Made by a program: the position numbers and the translations under genes. DNA of 7,138 nt, taken from NCBI GenBank assembly GCA_005788065.1, contig SXZD01000213.1, positions 1 to 7,138 on the forward strand, read 5' to 3'. This stretch comes from Burkholderiales bacterium (GTDB lineage Bacteria; Pseudomonadota; Gammaproteobacteria; Burkholderiales; Burkholderiaceae_B). Shown here one piece after another: positions 1 through 5,456 of the stretch. The number at the start of each line of letters is the position of its first letter. Positions within the stretch are counted from its first letter, which is position 1. The notes beneath the pieces were generated by a model. That model did no database searches. It was given only the letters and a program-made list of their open reading frames with translations, and was not told where the DNA came from.

Positions 1-1047
1 AAATACCATCCGGACCGCAATCCGGACAACAAGGAAGCCGAAGAAAAATTCAAGGAAGCGAAAGCCGCCTACGAGATTTTGTCTGACGGTGACAAGCGTG
101 CTGCCTACGATCGGTATGGACACGCAGGTGTTGATCCGAACATGGGCGGCGGTGCGCCCGGTGGTGGTGGATTTGCCGACTTTTCCGAGGCGTTTGGCGA
201 TATTTTCGGTGAGATCTTTGGCGGTGGCGGACGACGCGGTGGTGGCGGTGGCGGCAACAACGTGTATCGCGGTGCTGACCTGCGCTACAACATGGACGTC
301 ACGCTTGAGCAGGCCGCAGCCGGCATGGAGACGCAGATCCGCGTGCCCTCATGGGATGAGTGCGGTGTATGCAAGGGCTCGGGCGCCAAACCCGGTACCC
401 GTCCGCAGACCTGCGGCACCTGCGGTGGCGCCGGTGTGGTGCGCATGCAGCAGGGCTTTTTCAGCGTGCAGCAAACCTGCCCGAAGTGTCATGGCTCAGG
501 CAAGATCATCCCTGATCCTTGCCAGTCCTGCGATGGGGTAGGGCGCGTCAAGTCGACCAAGACACTCGAGGTTCGCATACCGGCTGGCATTGACGACGGC
601 ATGCGTATCCGACTGACAGGCAAGGGCGAACCCGGCGTCAACGGCGGCCCTCCGGGAGACCTGTACGTCGAAGTGCGAATCAAGGAACACCCCGTGTTTC
701 AGCGCGAGGGCGACGACCTGCATTGCGAGATGCCGGTGTCCATCGTGCAGGCCGCACTGGGCGGAGAGATCGAGATTCCGACACTTAACGGCAAGGCGTC
801 TTTCAGCATTCCCGAGGGCACCCAGACCGGCAAGACATTCCGCTTGCGCGGCAAAGGCATCAAGGGTGTGAGGTCGTCATATCCGGGCGACCTGTTCTGT
901 CACGTGGTTGTTGAGACGCCCATCAAGCTGTCTGACAAGCAGAAAGAAATGCTGCGTGAATTGGATAAGTCCATGCGCGCGGACGGTGACAAGCATTCGC
1001 CACAGGCCAAAAGCTGGATGGACAAGGTCAAGGCATTTTTCGGGTGA
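1..1047 (+). CDS. dnaJ: Chaperone protein DnaJ (Hsp40), 5' end missing
   Basis: Cytoplasmic co-chaperone that delivers unfolded clients to DnaK and stimulates its ATPase. The frame is open from base 1, giving 348 residues before the TGA. By alignment from memory with E. coli DnaJ, about 30 N-terminal residues lie left of the window, so the full protein is near 378 residues, normal for type I. Visible in order: the J-domain HPD motif (residues 3-5, bases 7-15), which triggers DnaK ATP hydrolysis; a Gly/Phe-rich linker (about residues 43-85) with long GGN codon runs; the zinc-finger region (residues 121-181, bases 361-543) with all four repeats, CGVCKGSG, CGTCGGAG, CPKCHGSG and CQSCDGVG, matching CxxCxGxG; then the beta-sandwich client-binding domains and C-terminal dimerisation segment. 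All eight zinc cysteines are present, so it is a complete type I DnaJ rather than CbpA. dnaK and grpE would be expected to the left but are not visible. Confidence 0.97.
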   Translation, partial: KYHPDRNPDNKEAEEKFKEAKAAYEILSDGDKRAAYDRYGHAGVDPNMGGGAPGGGGFADFSEAFGDIFGEIFGGGGRRGGGGGGNNVYRGADLRYNMDVTLEQAAAGMETQIRVPSWDECGVCKGSGAKPGTRPQTCGTCGGAGVVRMQQGFFSVQQTCPKCHGSGKIIPDPCQSCDGVGRVKSTKTLEVRIPAGIDDGMRIRLTGKGEPGVNGGPPGDLYVEVRIKEHPVFQREGDDLHCEMPVSIVQAALGGEIEIPTLNGKASFSIPEGTQTGKTFRLRGKGIKGVRSSYPGDLFCHVVVETPIKLSDKQKEMLRELDKSMRADGDKHSPQAKSWMDKVKAFFG

Positions 1048-1065
1048 AATAGCCTGAATTCGGGT

Positions 1066-1089
1066 GGGGTGCGTTTTACGCATGCCCCC
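1066..1089 (+). terminator. Possible stem-loop terminator after dnaJ
   Basis: Nineteen to forty bases past the dnaJ stop there is a perfect 5-bp stem, TGCGT-TTT-ACGCA (1070-1082). GGGG (1066-1069) can pair with CCCC (1085-1088) outside it if TG (1083-1084) is bulged. There is no T-run directly after the stem; the nearest is TTTTT at about 1115-1119. It is therefore an imperfect intrinsic terminator at best, and transcription may continue into the hydrolase gene. Confidence 0.35.
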
Positions 1090-1145
1090 GGCTGGTGTAA
1101 CCTTCTGTCACTTCTTTTTCTGGCGTATTCAGCCTTCAAAACACA

Positions 1146-2159
1146 GTGAAAAAAAAGCACGTAGCTGAACATGCGTCCCACACAACCCCTTTGTCCGAAG
1201 GGGCTCAACTGGTCGATGCATACTTTGACATGGTGGGCGAAGCTTACCTGAGTCACACCGACGCTCCCGAGCCAGATCTGCTCGAAAGCTGGCGTCCCAA
1301 GTTGCTCAGCCTCAATCGTATCAACCCCTGGTACGGCGGTCTTATCGGTGTGCATCGTCATCGGGTTGGCGTGGGCCGCGACAAAATCGTCTGGCTCGAA
1401 GTCGGCAATCCTTTCGCGCCCGCGTTGCTTTTGTTGCACGGCTTTTCTGCGGCCAAAGAACACTGGCTCCCCGTGCTGCCGTTTTTGCTGGGCAATTTCC
1501 GTGTGCTCATTCCTGACTTGCCGGGTTGGGGTGAGAGCGGTTTCAACCACGAAGAAAACTACGGACTGGAACATCAGACCGAGCGTCTGCAGCACTGGCT
1601 GATCGAGATTGGTGTTGACCGTGTCAATGTCGTCGGTAACTCCATGGGTGGGGCCATCGCAGGTCTGCTGGCAGCCCGGCACCCTGAGATGGTGACCAGT
1701 CTGGTGCTGATGGACGCACTGGGGCTGCCGGGTGATGAGCATACCGAGTTCGTCGATGAGTTGAAGAAGGGACGCAACCGCTTGGTTCCCCGGGATCCTG
1801 TTGATGTCATGAAGCTCACCGACCTTGTGTTTTTCAATAAGGCGCTGGCTGCATCGGCTGCATTTTTCTCTGCCACCGAACTCATACACCGGCGCGACGT
1901 AAACCATCATCTGTTCCGTGAGATGGTGAGTCACAGACCCGACCTGACCAAGGCCACGTATGCGGATATCTCCATGCCTACGTTGGTCATGTGGGGTGCG
2001 CAGGACAAGGTGCTCCATCCGAGTTGCGCCTATACATTCGAGCGGCTCATCACGCGATCCGAGTTGTGCATGTTCGAAGGCGTCGGGCATTTGCCCATGA
2101 TCGAAAGTCCGCTGATGTGCGGGAATACCATCAGGGACTTCGTCATCAAACATCTTTGA
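1146..2159 (+). CDS. Alpha/beta-fold hydrolase with N-terminal extension
   Basis: A 337-residue alpha/beta hydrolase, probably cytoplasmic; no signal peptide is seen. The oxyanion-hole strand motif LLLLHGF sits at residues 94-100. The nucleophile elbow GNSMGG gives Ser166. The acid is probably Asp287 in WGAQDKV, and the base His315 in GVGHLP, so the triad is complete. Between the elbow and the acid lies a lid-like helical stretch (about 195-265). Before the core there is an extension of about 80 residues with no motif I recognise. The family includes esterases, lipases, meta-cleavage hydrolases and dehalogenases; a serine nucleophile rules out dehalogenase, but the substrate cannot be named. 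The start is GTG at 1146: an in-frame TAA at 1098 leaves no earlier ATG, GTG or TTG, and the next in-frame ATG is at 1230. No clear Shine-Dalgarno precedes GTG; the codon is followed by a run of eight A. It lies 98 bases after dnaJ and 44 before the DUF336 gene. Confidence 0.9.
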   Translation: MKKKHVAEHASHTTPLSEGAQLVDAYFDMVGEAYLSHTDAPEPDLLESWRPKLLSLNRINPWYGGLIGVHRHRVGVGRDKIVWLEVGNPFAPALLLLHGFSAAKEHWLPVLPFLLGNFRVLIPDLPGWGESGFNHEENYGLEHQTERLQHWLIEIGVDRVNVVGNSMGGAIAGLLAARHPEMVTSLVLMDALGLPGDEHTEFVDELKKGRNRLVPRDPVDVMKLTDLVFFNKALAASAAFFSATELIHRRDVNHHLFREMVSHRPDLTKATYADISMPTLVMWGAQDKVLHPSCAYTFERLITRSELCMFEGVGHLPMIESPLMCGNTIRDFVIKHL

Positions 2160-2165
2160 AATGCG

Positions 2166-2207
2166 GCATACTGCTCGCCTGTTTTTTCAATGGAGCCTGC
2201 AGTATGC
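2166..2207 (+). repeat. 9-bp perfect inverted repeat spanning the DUF336 gene start
   Basis: GCATACTGC (2166-2174) and GCAGTATGC (2199-2207) are perfect reverse complements separated by 24 bases. The right arm contains the ATG start codon at 2204, and the loop contains the GGAG ribosome-binding site and a T6 run (2182-2187). In RNA the hairpin would bury the start codon; in DNA the dyad could be an operator. A 9-bp match with this spacing is expected about once by chance in a window this long, so only the position makes it notable. Confidence 0.45.
2192..2195 (+). promoter_or_regulatory. Ribosome-binding site that sets the DUF336 gene start
   Basis: GGAG ends 8 bases before the ATG at 2204. 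This decides between that start and the longer reading frame, which is open upstream through the end of the hydrolase gene and has a TTG at 2156 with no Shine-Dalgarno. Confidence 0.7.
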
Positions 2208-2611
2208 GTACCCGTACAGTTCTTGAGCGCCATGATGCGCAAACCATGCTCGAAGCGGCCGTCAATGAAGCGGTGAACAACAAGTGGGCTGTTTCGATTG
2301 CCGTGGTTGACGAGGGGGGGCACCTGCTGGCCTTTACGCGTCTGGATGGTTGTCCCGCAGTCAGCGCCACCATCGCCGTCGAAAAAGCACGTACTTCCGT
2401 TCTGGGCAGACGCGAAAGCAAAGTCTATGAGGATATCGTCAACAACGGCCGCACGGCGTTTCTGAGCGTGGTGCCGTTGCAGGGCATGCTCGAAGGTGGT
2501 GTGCCGATTTTTGTGAATGGCGACTGTGTAGGCGCTGTGGGCGTGTCTGGCGTCAAGTCGGTGGAAGATGCACAGATTGCCAGGGCCGGCATCGCAGCCC
2601 TGAAAATCTGA
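2204..2611 (+). CDS. GlcG/HbpS-family (DUF336) protein
   Basis: A 135-residue single-domain protein, the usual length for this family. Recognisable parts are the strand motif SIAVVDEGGHLLAF (residues 31-44) followed by RLDG, the helix AVEKART (58-64), and the C-terminal GGVPIFVNGDCVGAVGVSG block (98-116) with a trailing EDAQIARAG helix. Members include GlcG of glycolate-oxidase operons and the haem-binding HbpS of Streptomyces. Haem or small-molecule binding is therefore possible, but I cannot point to a ligand residue. No glc genes are nearby, so a glycolate link is unsupported. ATG 2204 is chosen for its GGAG at 8-base spacing and because family homology starts just after it. A TTG at 2156, overlapping the hydrolase stop, would add 16 residues including a short hydrophobic Cys-containing stretch; I consider it less likely. 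A G7 run (2314-2320) lies inside the VVDEGGH codons. Its TGA directly abuts the scpA stop. Confidence 0.88.
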   Translation: MRTRTVLERHDAQTMLEAAVNEAVNNKWAVSIAVVDEGGHLLAFTRLDGCPAVSATIAVEKARTSVLGRRESKVYEDIVNNGRTAFLSVVPLQGMLEGGVPIFVNGDCVGAVGVSGVKSVEDAQIARAGIAALKI

Positions 2612-2625
2612 TCAACTCGGTTGAT
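2611..2625. terminator. Small stem-loop at the convergent gene ends
   Basis: ATCAAC-TCG-GTTGAT is a perfect 6-bp stem with a 3-base loop lying across the end of the DUF336 gene and the last codons of scpA. On the minus strand it is followed by CAGATTTTC, a short T-run. The stem is AT-rich and weak, so it is only a candidate bidirectional terminator; no other is possible between genes that have no intergenic bases. Confidence 0.3.
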
Positions 2626-3499
2626 AGCTCAGTCGGACATAAATGGGCGCGTAGGGCTCTGCCTGTGTAATCTCCACCAGACCCTCGCGCGTCAACTCCA
2701 GCATTGCCACAAAGTGCACGACCACCACGGGCACACCCCGACATGAGTCGAACATGTCGAAAAACTCCACAAAGCGGCGTGACTGCAACTGTCGCAAGAT
2801 CAGCGTCATGTGTTCGCGCACCGACAGGGCTTCGCGCGATATGGTGTGGGCCTGCGTGAGCTTGGCCCGGCGCAGCACTTCCATCCACGCTGCCCGCAGG
2901 TCTACCGCATTGACGTCCGGCAGTTTTGGGGCCAGTTTCGGATCGAATACGGCTTGAGCCGGCCATATGTCGCGGCCCAGTTGCGGCAGCTGATCAATCT
3001 GCTGGGCAGCCAGTTTCATCTGTTCGTATTCCAGCAGGCGGCGTACCAGCTCCGCGCGCGGGTCTTCGGGTTCGGTACCGTCTTCGCTGACCGGTGCTGG
3101 AAGCAGCATGCGCGACTTGATTTCAATCAGCATGGCGGCCATGAGAAGATACTCACCAGCCAGTTCCAGACTGCGTTGCTTGATTTCCTCTACGTAGTTC
3201 AGATACTGACGCGTGAGGTCGGCCATCGGTATGTCGAGGATATTGAAGTTCTGTTTGCGGATGAGATAGAGCAACAGGTCCAGTGGGCCTTCAAAGGCTT
3301 CCAGAAAAACCTGCAGCGCATCCGGCGGTATGTACAGGTCTTGTGGTAGCTGAAAAAGCGGCTCACCGTACAGGCGAGCGTGGTGGGCCACCCCGTCGAT
3401 GACATCGGGCGTGGTGTCGGTGCCTTGCGCAAGCACTGTTTCAGCGTCGTTCTGAGCGCTGTTGCCTTGGTTGAGGTCGCCCTGACCGTTATCGCTCAT
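2612..3499 (-). CDS. scpA: Segregation and condensation protein A (ScpA, kleisin)
   Basis: A 295-residue kleisin subunit that, with ScpB, bridges the SMC dimer into the ring that compacts and segregates the chromosome. The hallmark N-terminal block is present: FEGPLDLLLYLIRKQ (residues 69-83), NILDIPMADLTRQYL, then the long helix AGEYLLMAAMLIEIKSRMLLP (114-134). These form the SMC neck-binding domain. An acidic/polar middle (137-150) leads into the helical region expected to contact ScpB. The C-terminal winged helix (about 220-290, including REHM, RRFVEFFDMF and GLVEITQ) would bind the SMC head. Residues 1-55 are a low-complexity Asp/Gln-rich extension before the core. The start is ATG 3499, 6 bases after the DUF3460 stop, with only a weak GGG close before it, suggesting translational coupling. 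scpB and smc are not in this window. The gene converges with the DUF336 gene at zero distance. Confidence 0.95.
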   Translation of the reverse strand: MSDNGQGDLNQGNSAQNDAETVLAQGTDTTPDVIDGVAHHARLYGEPLFQLPQDLYIPPDALQVFLEAFEGPLDLLLYLIRKQNFNILDIPMADLTRQYLNYVEEIKQRSLELAGEYLLMAAMLIEIKSRMLLPAPVSEDGTEPEDPRAELVRRLLEYEQMKLAAQQIDQLPQLGRDIWPAQAVFDPKLAPKLPDVNAVDLRAAWMEVLRRAKLTQAHTISREALSVREHMTLILRQLQSRRFVEFFDMFDSCRGVPVVVVHFVAMLELTREGLVEITQAEPYAPIYVRLSYQPS

Positions 3500-3505
3500 C
3501 CCGGA

Positions 3506-3700
3506 TCAGCGCTTGTCTTCAGGTGCGTAAACGTAAGGTTTTTGCGCCACGCGCGCTTTGTTGAAACCGGCCCACAGATCGCGGTCGACGATTTTGTCCC
3601 ACAGCAGGGAACGTCCTTTTTTCTGTTCGGACTCCAGGTGGGGCTTGCTGGTTTTGAGGTCGCGCAGAAAACGGGTGATATCAGATTCGTAATGTGCCAT
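3506..3700 (-). CDS. DUF3460 family small protein
   Basis: A 64-residue soluble protein starting MAHYESDITRFLRDLK and containing HLESEQKKGRSLLWDK, ending in a PYVYAPEDKR tail. I recognise this as DUF3460, a short family of unknown function known mainly from Burkholderiales. It is highly charged, with no membrane segment, signal peptide or cysteine; Trp residues follow in LLWDK and DLWAGF. ATG 3700 is preferred over an in-frame GTG at 3721 because GGAG lies 5 bases upstream of the ATG and the family begins with MAHYES. The stop is 6 bases before scpA, so the two are very probably co-transcribed and perhaps coupled. A role with ScpA or chromosome organisation is an inference from position only. 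Confidence 0.85.
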   Translation of the reverse strand: MAHYESDITRFLRDLKTSKPHLESEQKKGRSLLWDKIVDRDLWAGFNKARVAQKPYVYAPEDKR

Positions 3701-3705
3701 GCGTG

Positions 3706-3709
3706 CTCC
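3706..3709 (-). promoter_or_regulatory. Ribosome-binding site of the DUF3460 gene
   Basis: On the minus strand GGAG is followed by five bases (CACGC) and then the ATG at 3700. It selects this start over the upstream in-frame GTG at 3721. Confidence 0.7.
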
Positions 3710-3732
3710 GTAGAAAAACACACCAAAACATC

Positions 3733-3738
3733 ATTTTA
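3733..3738 (-). promoter_or_regulatory. Weak candidate -10 element for DUF3460-scpA
   Basis: The minus strand reads TAAAAT, one mismatch from TATAAT, about 33 bases upstream of the DUF3460 ATG, which would give a leader of about 26 bases. No convincing -35 hexamer is seen at 16-18 bases upstream. It lies between the stem-loop after sulP and DUF3460, where a promoter for the pair would be expected. Confidence 0.22.
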
Positions 3739-3752
3739 ACCCAGCGGCGAAC

Positions 3753-3774
3753 AAGCGGCTTACTTTTGCCGCTT
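3753..3774 (-). terminator. Stem-loop at the end of the sulP gene
   Basis: On the minus strand AAGCGGC, an 8-base loop (AAAAGTAA) and GCCGCTT form a perfect 7-bp GC-rich stem that begins at the last base of the sulP stop codon. The tail is TTGTT rather than a long T-run, so termination may be partial. It is the only structure separating metG-sulP from DUF3460-scpA. Confidence 0.45.
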
Positions 3775-5438
3775 CACCGCTTGCACAGGGATCTCGCGCG
3801 GGCCAGCGCAGCATTCAAATCGGCAAAGACATGATCTGCACCGATCGAATTGGCAAAGCCGCTGCGGCGAAGCAGGTCCAGCGGCTGGCGGTTGAGTTCA
3901 CACAGCAACAGGTGTCCCCCCGTGGCCTGCAGGCTGGTCGCAAGCGATTCGAGCGCGTCTACGCCGGTGGTGTCCAGCGAGATCAACTGATGGCATTCCA
4001 GAATGATCACGTGGGTTGAGGTGGTCTTTCCGGCTTCGTCGAGCAAGGCCTCCAGTTTGCCTACCGCACCGAAAAAGAGCGATCCGTAGACATGCCAGGC
4101 CTTGATGCCCGCCGCTGTGTCAGTGTCTTCCAGCTTGATGGATTCAAGCTGCGTGAGCTGCGAAATACGGTAGATGTAGAACAGGCAGGCAAGCACCAGA
4201 CCCGCCTCGACCGCCACTGTCAGGTCGATGACCACGGTCAGCACAAATGTGGTCAACAGGATGGTGCGGTAGATGTAGGAGAGTCGTTGCATGTGGATGA
4301 ACTCATGCCACTCGCCCATATTCCACGCCATATACATGAGAATGGCTGCAAGTGAGCACAACGGCACATGCCTGGCCAATGGTGCAGCCAGCAGGACAAT
4401 CAGCAACAGCGTGAAGGCATGCACCGCACCGGAGATGGGGCTGGTCGCACCCAGACGGGCGTTCAGGCTGGTGCGTGCAATGGTGCCGGTCACCGGCATG
4501 CCGCCAAACAGGGGCACTGCCAGATTGGCCAAACCCTGCGCCATCAGTTCCTGATTGGGATCGTGACGCTCGCGCATCAGATTGTCCGCTACCCGTGCGC
4601 AAAGCAGCGACTCGATGGCACCGAGCAAGGCAATGGTGATGATCGGTCCCCACAGGTTTTTGAGCGTGTCCCAGTCGATGGTCGGGGCATGCAGGGGCGG
4701 GAGTTGTTGGGGGATGCCACCGAAGCGGCTGCCGATGGTGTCAACCGGCAATTGCCAAGACCACACCGTCCATGCGCTCAAGCCCAGCAGCACCACCGGT
4801 GCGGGAATGAGGGCGAGTTTTTGTCGCAGCCCGTCTTGTTTGGCGCCAATTTTGGGCCACGAAACCAGCAAGACGATGCCCGCAACGCTCAGCCCCAGCG
4901 CGGACGGGTTGAAGGTGGGTGTCGCGTCCCACAGCGCCTGCAATTTGGGGATGAAAGCGCTCGGTACCGTTTCAAGCTGTAGCCCGAAAAAGTCGCGCAC
5001 CTGTGACAGGGCAATCAGTACCGCAATGCCATTGGTAAACCCGGTGACAATGGACACCGGTATGAGACGGATGAGGTTACCCAAACGCAAGGCACCCATG
5101 AGCAGCAACAACAGTCCCGCCGCAAATGTCGCGATAATGAGATTGGACACGCCATAACGCGCCACGATGTCAGCCACCACAACGATGAATGCACCTGCGG
5201 GTCCGCCAATCTGAACCGAACTGCCGCCAAGCAGCGATACAATGAGCCCGCCGACAATGGCCGTAAAAATACCCACTTCCGGTTTGAGTCCGCTGGCGAT
5301 TGCAAAGGCCATGGCCAGTGGCAGCGCGACAATTCCCACCGTGACGCCGGCACCGATGTCCCGCATCAGACGAGCTGTGTCATAGCCCGACAGGGCGTCG
5401 ATCAGGCGGGGTCTGAAACGGAGATCGTTGACTTTCAA
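3774..5438 (-). CDS. SulP-family anion transporter with STAS domain
   Basis: A 554-residue inner-membrane SLC26/SulP secondary transporter. Many hydrophobic segments fill residues about 30-425. Family blocks include ALPLAMAFAIASGLKPEVG (38-56), the GGSSVQIGGPAGAF stretch (71-84), GAIESLLCARVAD (273-285) and GTIARTSLNARLGATSPISG (318-337). The cytoplasmic STAS domain (about 440-550) carries LDTTGVDAL (488-496), the loop equivalent to the phosphorylatable site of anti-sigma antagonists. Relatives move sulfate, bicarbonate (BicA) or C4-dicarboxylates (E. coli DauA/YchM); sequence by eye does not decide among these. No carbonic anhydrase or sulfate-assimilation gene is adjacent. The start is TTG at 5438: an in-frame stop just upstream excludes anything earlier, and the next ATG (5366) would remove 24 residues ahead of the first membrane segment. 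It begins 18 bases after the metG stop with only a weak GAAAG-like site, so it probably depends on metG transcription or translation. Confidence 0.93.
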   Translation of the reverse strand: MKVNDLRFRPRLIDALSGYDTARLMRDIGAGVTVGIVALPLAMAFAIASGLKPEVGIFTAIVGGLIVSLLGGSSVQIGGPAGAFIVVVADIVARYGVSNLIIATFAAGLLLLLMGALRLGNLIRLIPVSIVTGFTNGIAVLIALSQVRDFFGLQLETVPSAFIPKLQALWDATPTFNPSALGLSVAGIVLLVSWPKIGAKQDGLRQKLALIPAPVVLLGLSAWTVWSWQLPVDTIGSRFGGIPQQLPPLHAPTIDWDTLKNLWGPIITIALLGAIESLLCARVADNLMRERHDPNQELMAQGLANLAVPLFGGMPVTGTIARTSLNARLGATSPISGAVHAFTLLLIVLLAAPLARHVPLCSLAAILMYMAWNMGEWHEFIHMQRLSYIYRTILLTTFVLTVVIDLTVAVEAGLVLACLFYIYRISQLTQLESIKLEDTDTAAGIKAWHVYGSLFFGAVGKLEALLDEAGKTTSTHVIILECHQLISLDTTGVDALESLATSLQATGGHLLLCELNRQPLDLLRRSGFANSIGADHVFADLNAALARARSLCKR

Positions 5439-5443
5439 AAGTC
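5430..5443. repeat. Short palindrome centred on the sulP start codon
   Basis: GACTTT-CA-AAAGTC has 6-bp arms around a 2-base centre, and the TTG start (5438-5436, minus strand) sits in the middle. In RNA it could form a 5-bp stem with loop UUGA, exposing the start codon in the loop. It is short enough to be accidental. Confidence 0.35.
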
Positions 5444-5456
5444 GCTTTCAGGTGGC

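Noticed and set aside
215..260. A GGN-rich tract in dnaJ resembling a microsatellite.
   Set aside because: It encodes the normal Gly/Phe-rich linker of type I DnaJ, and codon third positions vary, so it is not a pure repeat.
1101..1145. A possible promoter before the hydrolase (CTGTCA, 15 bases, TATTCA).
   Set aside because: Both hexamers match poorly and the spacing is short; it is not distinguishable from chance.
900..2153. A 417-codon open frame on the minus strand, opposite the hydrolase and the end of dnaJ.
   Set aside because: It is codon-in-register antisense to the hydrolase, so it stays open because the TTA, CTA and TCA codons are rare in the sense gene. Its translation is rich in His, Gln and Arg with no recognisable domain, while the sense frame has a complete hydrolase triad.
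2156..2203. A TTG start at 2156, overlapping the hydrolase stop, extending the DUF336 protein by 16 residues with a short hydrophobic Cys-containing stretch that hints at a lipoprotein signal.
   Set aside because: There is no Shine-Dalgarno before the TTG, the hydrophobic stretch is too short for a normal signal peptide, and ATG 2204 has GGAG at good spacing.
2810..3349. A 179-codon plus-strand open frame opposite scpA.
   Set aside because: It is a shadow of scpA with antisense-type composition and no promoter or ribosome-binding site; the ScpA motifs are all in the minus frame.
4368..4982. A 204-codon plus-strand open frame opposite the transporter.
   Set aside because: It is Gln/Gly/His/Arg-rich and lies wholly over conserved SulP membrane segments, so it is an antisense artefact.
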